IMG/VR virus record: IMGVR_UViG_3300032893_003185
Span: 1-39,346 of that record
Length of the DNA stretch: 39,346 nt
Source: a virus
Direction: 5' to 3' (one strand)
A model generated the notes under the pieces. The model saw only the letters and a list, made by a program, of their open reading frames with translations. It made no database searches and was not told the DNA's origin. Below, one piece after another: positions 1 through 7,619 of the stretch (positions within the stretch are counted from its first letter, which is position 1; each line of letters starts with the position of its first letter). The position numbers and the translations under genes are program-made.

Positions 1-1467
1 GCGGTCGATGGCGTCGGTCTTCGGGGGGGCGGGTTTGGGGGGGCGAGCGTCGCGGTTCGTTGGCCCCTTAGGAAGCCCTCGGAAGGCTAAGAAGCCAGCC
101 GACGCCGCCTCCGCTGGGTCGGTAGCGGCTTCGCTTGCCTCGGCCCTGTCCGTGGCGTCCTCGGGAGGCGGCGTAACCACCCCGTCGCCGCCTTCCGCGC
201 CATCGGCGGGCGCGGCGGCCGAGGGCGACGTGAGCACCTCTTCGCCCTCTTCCGGCTCGGGCGCGCCCATCTTGTCCTGCACCCACTTGCGCGGGATTTT
301 CAGGCCCATCGGGACCAGGGTGCTGAGAGAGGTGGCCAGCAGCTGCATGTCCACCGCCTCGGGCAGCGGCATGACGATCTTGGGATAGACGCCCCCCGGC
401 GGCGGCCCGTGGTTGAGATCGACCATCGGCCGCACCAGGTCGCGGTTCAGCGTATAGGTCAGCATGACGACGTCGGCCGCCATGATGTCGCGCCGCACCT
501 CGTTGTGGACCTTGCCCACCGCATGGCCGCCGGCGATCGCGTCGGTGGTGGCCGTCTGGCCGAGGACGACCTTCGACATTTGCTGGTCGAGGTACTCCGC
601 CAGCGACTTGTAGAGCTGCCCGGTCCCGCCGGCGCTCTGCCCCTTGCCGTCCAGGAACTCGATCTCCATCGACTTGGAGATCACCGCCGCCGCGTCCGAC
701 CCGATGTCGGCCACCGCGCGGGCCAGCTTGCGGATGTTGTCGCTGGTCTCGCCCACGTCGTGCTTGCCGATCCTCAGCGGCATGCCGAACACCTCGGCGA
801 AGGCGACCCAGTCCTTGATCGTGTAGTTCTTGAACAGCCACGCCCAGGCGACGCAGCGGCCCAGGCCCGAACGGACCGGCAGGCCGCTCTTGGCAGGATG
901 GCGATGGTCGATGAACTTGAACGGCGGCAGGGGCTGGGGCGCGACGGCGTCGCGCAGCAGCACGGTCTCGCCGTCGATCAGGTCGAACTGGAACCACCGG
1001 GGATCGCGCCGCTTCAGCGCGGCCGGCATCCACTGCCGGGCGCTCATGTCCCAGATGATCTCGGTCTCGGAAAAACCCTTGCCGACGGCGTCCAGCACGT
1101 CGAACAGCTCCATCTGCAGCTGGTCGCGCTTGAGCCAGTCGCGCACCAGGTCGGCGTCCTTCTGGGAGCGCGCGTCGGTCCCGCCCTCCTGGACGGTCAG
1201 CTCCAGCTGGGAGACCGCCCGCTTGCGGGTGCCGAGCACGCCCAGGTAGTGGAGATCCTTCTCCTCCATCTGCTCGGCCAGTTCGAGGTAGGTCAGCGGC
1301 CAGCCGTACTCGGCCTCGCGCAGCATCGCGGCCAGGCGCTGAGGCGTCAGGCCGTCGGCCGGATGCCCCGACCAGATGGTGCGGACGCTCATGGCCGAGG
1401 GGCCGGCGATCTCCTCCTTGAGGATGGCGGTCTCGATCGGGCGGCCGAGGTAGTCGACAAGGGCCAT
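1..1467 (-). CDS. Mu gp29-like portal protein (DUF935), 3' end outside window
   Basis: The frame opens at an ATG at 1467 and stays open to base 1, giving 489 codons with the end missing. The N-terminus (MALVDYLGRPIETAILKEE) and the later stretch that predicts a portal body (YLGVLGTRKRAVSQLEL, SETEIIWDM, RHPAKSGLPVRSGLGR) match the DUF935 family, the portal of Mu-like phages, which forms the dodecameric ring through which DNA enters the head. The visible C-terminus is a Pro/Ala/Glu-rich tail. The start shares one base with the terminase stop (TGATG), so the two are translationally coupled. The order gp27-gp28-gp29 is that of Mu. A long out-of-frame reading from 1666 to 68 is its shadow. Confidence 0.9.
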   Translation of the reverse strand, partial: MALVDYLGRPIETAILKEEIAGPSAMSVRTIWSGHPADGLTPQRLAAMLREAEYGWPLTYLELAEQMEEKDLHYLGVLGTRKRAVSQLELTVQEGGTDARSQKDADLVRDWLKRDQLQMELFDVLDAVGKGFSETEIIWDMSARQWMPAALKRRDPRWFQFDLIDGETVLLRDAVAPQPLPPFKFIDHRHPAKSGLPVRSGLGRCVAWAWLFKNYTIKDWVAFAEVFGMPLRIGKHDVGETSDNIRKLARAVADIGSDAAAVISKSMEIEFLDGKGQSAGGTGQLYKSLAEYLDQQMSKVVLGQTATTDAIAGGHAVGKVHNEVRRDIMAADVVMLTYTLNRDLVRPMVDLNHGPPPGGVYPKIVMPLPEAVDMQLLATSLSTLVPMGLKIPRKWVQDKMGAPEPEEGEEVLTSPSAAAPADGAEGGDGVVTPPPEDATDRAEASEAATDPAEAASAGFLAFRGLPKGPTNRDARPPKPAPPKTDAIDR

Positions 1468-2948
1468 CAGATCGCGCCTTTCCTGCGGATCGCCCGGCGG
1501 AAGCTGGCGTTGCGCGTGTTGCGGTCGTCGTCGTCCCAGTCGCCGGCGCGATCGAGCGCCGTGCGCTTGGGCACGGGGGTGTAATCGAAGGACGCCGGGC
1601 CGGTGTCGGCCGCGCGGCACGCCAGGCCGGCGGCCCAGAAGCGGTCGGCGTGGACGTCGCCGTCATTGACCAGGCGCACCTGGCCTTGGGGACCGGACAC
1701 CTTCTTGATCGCCCGCAGGTCTGAGCGGATGACCGGATCGGCGGGGACGCGGATAAGGCCGCGCTCGAAGCGCTGGACGAGCGATGTCGCCAAGTCGAGA
1801 CGGTTGGGGCCGGTCAGGAGCACGCCCACGACGCGGTAGGCGCCATGACGCTGCTGGGCGTCCTCGACCACCTTCTCGCCCATGCCGGTCTGGTCGATCC
1901 AGCAACTGGCCACCCGCCGGCTAGCGAACAGGGCGTCCATCGCATCGTCCTGCGCCCGGAAGCTGACCCCATATTCCTCGTAGCGGTCGCGCAGCCACAG
2001 AACGTCGCCGACCAGCTCGAAGCCCCAGATGATCGCCCCGTCCTTGCGCCGCGCCACGTCTCGGCCGCCGTACCAGAGGCCGCCGGTGTACAGGCCCGGC
2101 TTTCCGGCGTCGGGGTGCTCGGCCGCCGCCAGGTCTTCCGGCTTGATCAGCGACCCCGAGCCGGCCCGGGGGATGCAGTCCAGCTCCTCGTCCGCGTTGT
2201 CCGAGTAGAAGGCGCGGATGTCGGCCTCGTATTCGAGCTTGCCCTCCGGCGTCGGCGTGTCGCCCTTCACCAGGCACACCCGCTCGTAGAGGCCGTCCGC
2301 CATCGCGTCGGCGAAGGTGATGCGGAGGGTATGGCCCTTCTGTTCGCCGGACTTGATCTTGTCGAGCAGCTCGTTGAACGCGTTGGAAACGCCGTCGTGG
2401 GTGGACACGACGATCACGTTGCCGCCCCATATGAGCATGGCCATGGCGGCCTTGAGCATCTCGGCCAGGTTGTCGTGGAAGGCGGCCTCGTCGAGGATGA
2501 TCTGGCCCTGCATGCCGCGCAGCGACCGCGGCTTGGACGGTAGGGCGACGATCTTGAAGCCCGAGGCGAACTGGATGCGGAAGGCCTGGACCGGCTTGCC
2601 GTTGTCGTCCTCGAAGATTTCCTCGCCGGTCTCCACGCCGATGTGGCCAAACGACGTGGCCCACATGCCGCAGACGTCGATGAACTCGCGGGCCATGTCG
2701 AGGTTGTAGCCGATGTAGAAGGTGTTCTTGCCCCGCGCGGCCCGGCTGCGGGCGGCGCACAGCACGGCCAGGGACGCCAAGCCCCAGGTCAGGCCGATGC
2801 GCCGGCTCTTCTCGATCACCGCCAACGGCGAGGACGCACACAAGGCCACCGCCCTGCGCTGGTAGGCCAGCAACACGCCGTCCACCGGCCGGCCCCGCAG
2901 GGCGTCCGGGATCTCGGCCGGGGTCTTTTCGAAGGGACCCTGGATCAC
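1467..2948 (-). CDS. Mu gp28-like terminase large subunit
   Basis: This 493-residue protein is the packaging motor and headful nuclease of the Mu-like phage. An ATPase Walker A-type motif KSRRIGLTW lies near residues 47-55 and Walker B ILDEAAFH near 151-158. The nuclease half has WIDQTGMG near 351-358 and HADRFWAA near 433-440, as in Mu gp28 relatives. The start is GTG at 2948, which overlaps the TGA of the preceding 72-residue gene (GTGA). The frame is open further upstream to 3227, but that part lies on top of two other convincing genes and reads as Arg/Pro/Gly-rich shadow, so it is excluded. Confidence 0.92.
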   Translation of the reverse strand: MIQGPFEKTPAEIPDALRGRPVDGVLLAYQRRAVALCASSPLAVIEKSRRIGLTWGLASLAVLCAARSRAARGKNTFYIGYNLDMAREFIDVCGMWATSFGHIGVETGEEIFEDDNGKPVQAFRIQFASGFKIVALPSKPRSLRGMQGQIILDEAAFHDNLAEMLKAAMAMLIWGGNVIVVSTHDGVSNAFNELLDKIKSGEQKGHTLRITFADAMADGLYERVCLVKGDTPTPEGKLEYEADIRAFYSDNADEELDCIPRAGSGSLIKPEDLAAAEHPDAGKPGLYTGGLWYGGRDVARRKDGAIIWGFELVGDVLWLRDRYEEYGVSFRAQDDAMDALFASRRVASCWIDQTGMGEKVVEDAQQRHGAYRVVGVLLTGPNRLDLATSLVQRFERGLIRVPADPVIRSDLRAIKKVSGPQGQVRLVNDGDVHADRFWAAGLACRAADTGPASFDYTPVPKRTALDRAGDWDDDDRNTRNASFRRAIRRKGAI

Positions 2949-3163
2949 GCCGGTTGCTCCGACGGGACCAGGTGCGCCGGCAGCTGCCGGCGGAAGCGCC
3001 AGCACAGCCGTTCGAGATAGGCGGCCTGGCGCTCGGTCAGCTCCGGGGGCGCGGCCAGGGCGGCGCGCGCGGCCATGTCGCGGCAAAACCGCTTCTCCGC
3101 CGAGCCGGGCAGGAAGCTGCAGCGGCCGAGGGCTTCGGCCTGACGGCGCTGGCGCTCGTTCAC
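2945..3163 (-). CDS. small protein between gp27-like and gp28-like genes
   Basis: This 72-residue basic protein has no function I recognise. It is coupled on both sides by 4-base overlaps: its GTG start at 3163 overlaps the TGA of the gp27-like gene, and its own TGA overlaps the GTG of the large terminase. The sequence is helical and rich in Arg, Ala and Glu (MNERQRRQAEALGR at the N-terminus, two Cys at residues 15 and 27). Its place inside the packaging block suggests a head or packaging role, but that is inference from position only. Confidence 0.75.
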   Translation of the reverse strand: MNERQRRQAEALGRCSFLPGSAEKRFCRDMAARAALAAPPELTERQAAYLERLCWRFRRQLPAHLVPSEQPA

Positions 3164-3702
3164 CCCGCCACCCCCAGCACCTTGGCCATGATGAAGTCGG
3201 CAGTCTCCTGGCTGAGACCCTTTTCACCGGCGGCCTGCTTGACGGCGCCCACGGCCTTCTTGAGGGCTTCCTTCTGGATCGCCAGCGAACGGTCGGCGTC
3301 GGTCTTGAGGGCCGACGACAGGTCTTTGATCGACTTGGCGAAGAACATCAGGTTCTCGGGGTCGAGCGCCTGGTCCTCGCCCATGCCGGCCAGCATGTCG
3401 AAGGCCAGGGACTGGAAGCCCTGGGCCAGCACCTGCAGGCCCTTGCCGTCCGCGACCTGGGGGCCGATCTGCGCCACCAGGCGGTCGGTGATGTCCTGGC
3501 TGCGCTGGATGCGCGCCGAGATCGCCTCGAACTGCTGAGCGTAGCGGCCGATCGACGAGCGCGACGGCAGCTCGGCCTCGTCGGCCGTCAGGCCCTTGAG
3601 GTGCGCCACGATCCGGTCGAGCGGCACGCGGTCGCGCAGGAGGCGGTTGATCTCCTCGCGCAGCTCCGGCGACAGGTCGTAGACTTTGGAGCGCCCGGCC
3701 AT
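3160..3702 (-). CDS. Mu gp27-like protein (DUF3486), probable small terminase
   Basis: This 180-residue protein opens with MAGRSKVYDLSPELREEINRLL, an HTH-like segment followed by SRSSIGRYAQQF, typical of the DUF3486 family found directly before gp28 in Mu-like phages. Members are thought to act as the DNA-recognising small terminase subunit. The rest is mostly helical with a long coiled segment. ATG at 3702 lies three bases after the stop of the gp26-like gene. Length and neighbourhood fit the family well. Confidence 0.88.
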   Translation of the reverse strand: MAGRSKVYDLSPELREEINRLLRDRVPLDRIVAHLKGLTADEAELPSRSSIGRYAQQFEAISARIQRSQDITDRLVAQIGPQVADGKGLQVLAQGFQSLAFDMLAGMGEDQALDPENLMFFAKSIKDLSSALKTDADRSLAIQKEALKKAVGAVKQAAGEKGLSQETADFIMAKVLGVAG

Positions 3703-3705
3703 CGG

Positions 3706-3993
3706 TCAGCCGCCCGGCGAGGGACGTTGCACCCCCGGCTGAATGGCGCGGCCGTCGGCCACGTCGAGACCGCGATCGGTGATCCTGGCCACCACCACCG
3801 TGGCCACGTCCTTGGTCGAGATAAGGCCCTGCTCGGCCAGCCACGCCAGCTCGGTCCTGATCTGGTCGCGGGTCGCGCCGATGCCGAACTCGGTGGTGAC
3901 CGAGTGGATCATCGAGCTGTTGGCCGAATAGCCCTGAGCGCCCGCCAGCATGCGCAGGATCGTCAGGCGCAAATGTTCGGTCGCCGCGCTCAT
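3706..3993 (-). CDS. Mu gp26-like winged-helix protein
   Basis: This 95-residue protein has a compact helical N-terminal half (TEHLRLTILRMLAG) and a winged-helix-like segment (TRDQIRTELAWLAEQGLI) followed by a beta-wing (STKDVATVVVARITDRGLDV). It fits the small gp26-type proteins that stand between gp25 and gp27 in Mu-like phages. Their role is unknown; DNA binding is an inference from the fold. Its ATG at 3993 overlaps the stop of the gp25-like gene (ATGA). Confidence 0.8.
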   Translation of the reverse strand: MSAATEHLRLTILRMLAGAQGYSANSSMIHSVTTEFGIGATRDQIRTELAWLAEQGLISTKDVATVVVARITDRGLDVADGRAIQPGVQRPSPGG

Positions 3994-4397
3994 GTGTGGG
4001 CCCTGTTATCGAGGGCCTGGCGGATGAGGATGTTCTCGATCCGGTCGATGCCCGCCTTGGCGTCGCCGACGACCTGGCCCAGCTCCTTGACCGAGCCTTC
4101 CACGCGCGCGACGTCGGCGCGGCTCGCCGAGTGCTTGATCGCGTTGGCGTGGTCCTGGAGCGTCAGGGCATGTCGATCCAGGTCGGCGCGGATGCGCTCG
4201 GCCGGGGGCGTCTCATGCCAGCGATCGGCCGCCAACTGCGCGGCGTCGATCCGATTCTCCAGCTGCTTGGCCAGGCCGTTCTTGCGCCAGCGGGCGTCGC
4301 GCTGGGCCACGTACACGGCGCTGGCGCAGGCGACGAAGGTGCAGCCCGCTTCGAACAGGGCGAGCCAGCCGGGGAGATAGTTGGGGGGCGGCGTCAA
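3990..4397 (-). CDS. Mu gp25-like membrane/coiled-coil protein (DUF2730)
   Basis: This 135-residue protein has one N-terminal membrane segment (LPGWLALFEAGCTFVACASAVYV, quoted in part: LPGWLALFEAGCTF) followed by a long charged coiled coil ending NILIRQALDNR. That is the layout of the DUF2730/gp25 family of Mu-like phages, whose function is not known. The start is a TTG at 4397 directly after the TGA of the zinc-finger gene. No better start exists before the membrane segment. Confidence 0.82.
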   Translation of the reverse strand: MTPPPNYLPGWLALFEAGCTFVACASAVYVAQRDARWRKNGLAKQLENRIDAAQLAADRWHETPPAERIRADLDRHALTLQDHANAIKHSASRADVARVEGSVKELGQVVGDAKAGIDRIENILIRQALDNRAHT

Positions 4398-4619
4398 TCA
4401 AGCGCTCCGATACAGGCGGCGGCCCCGCTCAAGGGCCTCCTGGCAAAACAGACAGCGGACGGCGGACGGGATGGCCTGGCGCCGCTCCGGCTCGATCGGG
4501 TCGGCGCAGTCGGCGCACGCCTCCGCGCCTTCGCAGCGCAGGGCGCTGACCACCTGGTGGACGGCCATTTCGCGGGCCTGCTCGACGCGGATCTGGGCGA
4601 GGTCGACGTCATCGGCCAT
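4398..4619 (-). CDS. DksA/TraR-type C4 zinc-finger protein
   Basis: This 73-residue protein ends in a C-x2-C-x17-C-x2-C zinc finger (C35, C38, C56, C59; CADCADPIEPERRQA and CLFCQ). That is the C-terminal half of the DksA/TraR family, which binds the RNA polymerase secondary channel. Short phage members such as TraR act without ppGpp, so a role in tuning host or late phage transcription is likely. The start ATG at 4619 shares one base with the stop of the lipoprotein gene (TGATG). A longer frame upstream is shadow of that lipoprotein. Confidence 0.87.
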   Translation of the reverse strand: MADDVDLAQIRVEQAREMAVHQVVSALRCEGAEACADCADPIEPERRQAIPSAVRCLFCQEALERGRRLYRSA

Positions 4620-4999
4620 CAGCCCGTGCAGCCCTTGAGCAGGGCCCTCACCACCAGGTCGTCGGCCGCCAGGTTGTCGCCGTCCTCCAGGAGCACGCGG
4701 ACCCGGAACAGCATGTTCGCCTCGACCTGGGCGTAGGCGGCCTTGTCGGCCGGGTTCGCCTTGAGCGCCGCTTCGGCCCCGGGGAACGGAACGCCGCTCA
4801 CCAGGCGCGGATCGAGGAGCGCGGCCAGCGGCGCGGCCCCCGGATCGGCGGCGCACTTGGCCGTGACGATCACCGAGGTGGGCGTGGGATCGGCCGTGGC
4901 GATGACGGTCGCGGGCTTGGGCGGCGTCGGGGCGTCCGCGCAGGCCGCCAGGGCTAGCGCCGGGACCAGGACGGCGCAGAGGGCGAGCAGGCGCGTCAA
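4619..4999 (-). CDS. lipoprotein, possible outer-membrane spanin
   Basis: This is a 126-residue protein with a type II signal peptide: MTRLLALCAVLVPALALAAC, with the lipobox LAAC and lipidated C20, then a Pro/Thr-rich stretch. The start is TTG at 4999, which overlaps the TGA of the preceding membrane protein gene (TTGA). Position next to a membrane protein with an extended coiled region, inside the lysis group, suggests the o-spanin partner that helps fuse inner and outer membranes at lysis. It is longer than a usual Rz1, so the role is inferred. Confidence 0.7.
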   Translation of the reverse strand: MTRLLALCAVLVPALALAACADAPTPPKPATVIATADPTPTSVIVTAKCAADPGAAPLAALLDPRLVSGVPFPGAEAALKANPADKAAYAQVEANMLFRVRVLLEDGDNLAADDLVVRALLKGCTG

Positions 5000-5565
5000 C
5001 GGGCCATCTCCTTGAGGATCAGGGTGTTGGGGGCTAGGCAGGCGTCGTCGCCGGCGGCGGCCGTCCGGTCGGAAGCCGCGCCCTGGCGCAGGGCCTGGAC
5101 CTGGGGGGCCGTCTGGGCGGCCTGCACCGCGGCGGCCTTGGCCCGCGCGTCGCTGGCGGCCTTGTAGGCGGCGATCGAGGCGTTGGCGGCCACAAGCCCG
5201 GCATTCAGCTGGCCATTGGCGGCGAGGTAGCTCTTCGAGGCCGACGCGGCGGCCAAGTACTCGGCCTGCCAGGTGGCCTTGGTGGCGGGGTCGATCAGGG
5301 CGGCCTTGGCGGTCGCGAGCAGGCCGCACAGATGGATCAACAGCAGGACCAGCAGGGTGATCAGCGCGCCGGCGACGGCGGCCAAGGCGGCCGGGCTGGC
5401 GAAGATCGCCTTGGCCATGTCGCTGATGGCCGTGGCCGCGCCCACCGTGGCGGCGCGCGCCGGTTGCCACAGGGCGGCGACGCCGCCGATCACGGCGGCC
5501 AGCACCGGGCCGACCACCGGGATGAAGGTGACCGCGTGGGTCAGAAGGGCGAGGATCGCATCCAT
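4996..5565 (-). CDS. membrane protein, possible inner-membrane spanin
   Basis: This 189-residue protein has hydrophobic segments near residues 8-32 (AVTFIPVVGPVLAAVIGGVA) and 60-85 (AVAGALITLLVLLLIHLCG), followed by an Ala-rich helical region of about 90 residues that could be a periplasmic coiled coil. I recognise no family by sequence. Coupled to the downstream lipoprotein gene by a TTGA overlap, it could be the i-spanin half of a spanin pair. A holin-like function for the membrane part is an alternative. Confidence 0.65.
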   Translation of the reverse strand: MDAILALLTHAVTFIPVVGPVLAAVIGGVAALWQPARAATVGAATAISDMAKAIFASPAALAAVAGALITLLVLLLIHLCGLLATAKAALIDPATKATWQAEYLAAASASKSYLAANGQLNAGLVAANASIAAYKAASDARAKAAAVQAAQTAPQVQALRQGAASDRTAAAGDDACLAPNTLILKEMAR

Positions 5566-5589
5566 GTCGGTGCACCTGGTCGAGCGCCA

Positions 5590-5625
5590 CCCTGGCGACC
5601 GCGAGGCGTCCCGCGATCGCCAGGG
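5590..5625. terminator. hairpin in the 75-base gap of the lysis group
   Basis: A perfect 9-base inverted repeat (CCCTGGCGA at 5590-5598, TCGCCAGGG at 5617-5625) encloses further GC-rich pairing. It lies in the one sizeable gap of the late train, between the genes ending at 5641 and starting at 5565. There is no T-run after either arm, so it is not a classical Rho-independent terminator. It may slow transcription or protect RNA ends. Confidence 0.4.
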
Positions 5626-5640
5626 CTTCGCCCCCGAGGC

Positions 5641-6147
5641 TTAGGCCGCGCCGCCGGCCGGGTCGGTCCCGCCGGCCGCGTCGCCGGACGCGCCGCCGCT
5701 GTTGTCGGCCGCCCCGTCCTGGGAAGCGGCGTCGCCCGCAGGGGCGGGCGCGATGGCGGCGACGGCGGCGGTGACGGTGTCGGCCGCCGTGGTCACGGCG
5801 GTTTCCGCGTCGGCCAGGTCGGCCGTGCGCGCCGCCTCGGACGCCGTGACGGCGGCCTGGACGGCGGCGGCGGTGTTCTTGGGGATTGCGGCGGCGGCGG
5901 CGTTGAGACGATCGATCTGCGCTTGCAGGGTGGCGCTGATGCCCATGAGTTCGGCTTCCACGTCCGAGGATGAGAATGCTTGGCCGCCAGCGGACGATCC
6001 GGCGGGAGCGTTGATGTGAAGGCGCACGGACGTGACCGGCCCGGCGGCGTCGTCCATGGCGGAGCCGCTGCGGCGCCCCAGGCGATGGCCGAGGGCGAAC
6101 GCGGCCACGACGGTCGGCACGGCCGCGAGGGCGAACATGTCGATCAT
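5641..6147 (-). CDS. membrane-anchored Ala-rich protein
   Basis: This 168-residue protein begins MIDMFALAAVPTVVAAFALG, a single membrane anchor, and continues with a helical Ala/Thr/Asp-rich body (TAAAVQAAVTASEAARTADL) and a Gly/Ala/Asp-rich disordered tail. No family is recognised. The start at 6147 is chosen because it shares a base with the stop of the 37-residue gene (TGATG). The frame is open for 71 more codons upstream, but those lie over other genes. It sits among lysis genes and may belong to that process. Confidence 0.65.
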   Translation of the reverse strand: MIDMFALAAVPTVVAAFALGHRLGRRSGSAMDDAAGPVTSVRLHINAPAGSSAGGQAFSSSDVEAELMGISATLQAQIDRLNAAAAAIPKNTAAAVQAAVTASEAARTADLADAETAVTTAADTVTAAVAAIAPAPAGDAASQDGAADNSGGASGDAAGGTDPAGGAA

Positions 6148-6260
6148 CAGTCCATGCCCTCCGCGATCTTGCGCAGCAGCCAGAACGGCGCGTAGACGAC
6201 CGCGCCGGCCAGCACGGCCGCGCCGAAGCCCAGGGCGAAGGAGCCGAGGTCGAAGCTCAT
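6147..6260 (-). CDS. 37-residue single-span membrane microprotein
   Basis: This tiny gene fits exactly between its neighbours, with ATGA to the holin-like gene upstream and TGATG to the gene downstream. It encodes MSFDLGSFALGFGAAVLAGA and then VVYAPFWLLRKIAEGMD: one Gly/Ala-rich membrane helix with a short charged end. Size and position beside endolysin and holin suggest a holin, antiholin or pinholin-like accessory. The exact overlaps on both sides are the main evidence that it is translated. Confidence 0.65.
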   Translation of the reverse strand: MSFDLGSFALGFGAAVLAGAVVYAPFWLLRKIAEGMD

Positions 6261-6571
6261 TGCGGGCCGCCCGGGGGGCGCACGAAGCGACCGAACAGGC
6301 TCTTGCTTTCGACGGCCGCGCCCAGGCGGCGCAGGTCGGTGACCGTGGCGCCCACCACATAGACCAGCACGAGCAGGACGATGACGAGCAGCAGCCCCGT
6401 GGCCAGGTAGCGCAGGGTCTCGGCGTCCTGCACGCGCGCCACCAGCAGGTAGAGCAGCGCGCACATCAGGGCCGTCAGGGCGAAGGCGTAGACGCGCCGC
6501 CAGACCCAGCTGACCTCGGGCATTTCAAGGGCTTCTTTTGGGCCGCCCTGGGGGTTCTGAACGTCAGACAT
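6257..6571 (-). CDS. two-span membrane protein, probable holin
   Basis: This 104-residue protein has two membrane helices (YAFALTALMCALLYLLVA near 28-45 and LATGLLLVIVLLVLVYVVGA near 56-75) and a basic C-terminal end (RRLGAAVESKSLFGRFVR). It overlaps the endolysin gene end by eight bases. Two helices with a charged tail, next to an endolysin, is the usual picture of a phage holin that opens the inner membrane. I do not assign it to a named holin family. Confidence 0.7.
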   Translation of the reverse strand: MSDVQNPQGGPKEALEMPEVSWVWRRVYAFALTALMCALLYLLVARVQDAETLRYLATGLLLVIVLLVLVYVVGATVTDLRRLGAAVESKSLFGRFVRPPGGPQ

Positions 6572-7184
6572 GGCCGAGCGCCTCCGCGCGATTGAGCCAG
6601 GCGTTGAGGAAGCGAAGCTGCGCGGGATCGGCGACGCAGATGGACCGGTAGTGGTCCATGGCCGCCTTGCGCACCGCCTCGACCACCACGTCGCTGTGGT
6701 GGACCAGCAGGGCCTGAGCCAGGGCGTCGCGGGTGATGTCGCCCAGGTCGCCGTCCACGGTCACCGTCTGAGGGCCCACGGCGTTGATCGCCCGCTGAAG
6801 GATTCGGTAGGCGCCCACCAGGCCGCAGTTGATGGCCTGGTCGAGGATCATGCCGTCGATCGGCGCGGGCAGCGTGCAGATCGCGCCGCGCACCCACAGG
6901 CAGCGCTCGTAAAGCTCGGCCGCCAAGTCGGGCGTCAGGTCGCGGATGTCCGCGTCGTCCAGATCGTGGTTGCCGTCCAGGTCGAACGCCTGGGCCACGA
7001 CGGGGTCGATTTGTCCCTGCGCCTGCAAGAAGCGCAGCGTGACGCCGCAGTTGGTCAGGCCGCCGCGATCGCCGGGCGTATCGGACAGGCCGCCCTCTTC
7101 CGGCGCGATCGGCGCCCACACCACCAGGAACCGCGCGTGCTGCGCGGCGGTGTCGTCGGCGATGATTTTGGCGATGGCCCCCAT
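6564..7184 (-). CDS. GH108 endolysin with an EF-hand/dockerin-like loop
   Basis: This 206-residue muramidase has the GH108 signature EEGGLSDTPGDRGGLTNCGVT (near residues 29-49, quoted: EEGGLSDTPGDRGGL), including the catalytic Glu in EGG and the D-x-G-G-x-T turn. The C-terminal part resembles the usual peptidoglycan-binding region of the family. An unusual insertion, FDLDGNHDLDDADI at 67-80, places D68, D70, N72, D74, D76 and D79 as in a 12-residue calcium-binding loop. There is no signal peptide, so release depends on the holin. The ATG at 7184 has no clear Shine-Dalgarno sequence. Confidence 0.9.
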   Translation of the reverse strand: MGAIAKIIADDTAAQHARFLVVWAPIAPEEGGLSDTPGDRGGLTNCGVTLRFLQAQGQIDPVVAQAFDLDGNHDLDDADIRDLTPDLAAELYERCLWVRGAICTLPAPIDGMILDQAINCGLVGAYRILQRAINAVGPQTVTVDGDLGDITRDALAQALLVHHSDVVVEAVRKAAMDHYRSICVADPAQLRFLNAWLNRAEALGHV

Positions 7185-7218
7185 GGGTCCGAAGGCTAGA
7201 GCCTTGGCCGTGGGCGTA

Positions 7219-7242
7219 TCACCCTGAACTAATTCAGGGTGA
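7219..7242. promoter_or_regulatory. perfect 24-base palindrome between mor-like gene and lysis operon
   Basis: TCACCCTGAA (7219-7228), spacer CTAA, TTCAGGGTGA (7233-7242) form a flawless dyad right after the stop of the Mor/C-like gene and about 45 bases before the endolysin start. In Mu, Mor and C bind dyads centred near -43 of the middle and late promoters. The centre at 7230/7231 would place a -10 near 7197, where CTCTAG is found. It could instead be a terminator of the early train, but no T-run follows. Confidence 0.5.
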
Positions 7243-7244
7243 AC

Positions 7245-7619
7245 TCAGAATAGATCGGGCTGGGAGGAAGAGGTTTTCTCGCCTTCTTCAAGCACCTTGT
7301 AAACCCAGCGCTCGGTGATCTTGAGGATGCGGGCGGTCTCGGCCCTCGTCTTGCCGGCGCGGTCGAGGCGCAGGATCTCGGCCCGGCGCTGGGGCGACAT
7401 GGGCACATCGATGTCCACGCCGTGGAAGGCCCCGGCCAGTTGCTCGGCTGCTTCCTGGCCGATGGCGACGGTGATCGGATGGTTCGGCCCAGGCCGGGCG
7501 CGGATGTACAGGCGACGGCCGCCGAAGGCCTCGGTCAGGCGGTGGAAGGCGTCATTTCCCAGAAGCCGGCGCAGGTTCGAGACCGTTGCCTCCAGGCCCT
7601 CGTAATACTCCGCGCTCAT
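7245..7619 (-). CDS. mor: Mor/C-family late or middle transcription activator
   Basis: This is a 124-residue protein of the Mor transcription activator family. The N-terminal half (YYEGLEATVSNLRRLLGNDA, then GGRRLYIRARPGPNHP) is the dimerisation and beta-strand part. The C-terminal half (SPQRRAEILRLDRAGKTRAE, TARILKITERWVYKVLEE) is the helix-turn-helix. In Mu these proteins activate middle (Mor) and late (C) promoters. It is the last gene of the early train and faces the lysis and head genes across a palindrome, as expected. ATG at 7619 overlaps the preceding stop (ATGA); the longer open frame upstream is shadow. Confidence 0.88.
   Translation of the reverse strand: MSAEYYEGLEATVSNLRRLLGNDAFHRLTEAFGGRRLYIRARPGPNHPITVAIGQEAAEQLAGAFHGVDIDVPMSPQRRAEILRLDRAGKTRAETARILKITERWVYKVLEEGEKTSSSQPDLF

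Noticed and set aside
409-1584. 391-codon plus-strand frame opposite the portal gene
   Set aside because: High GC leaves long open frames on the opposite strand; composition (His/Asp/Val/Arg-rich) is that of a mirror frame and no family is recognised.
68-1666. Long 532-codon minus-strand frame
   Set aside because: It is Arg/Gly/Pro-rich and lies on the DUF935 portal in another frame; the portal frame matches a known family and is coupled to the terminase.
2948-3227. N-terminal extension of the Mu-like terminase to 3227
   Set aside because: It overlaps two coupled genes and has shadow-like composition; the GTG at 2948 in GTGA overlap explains the start.
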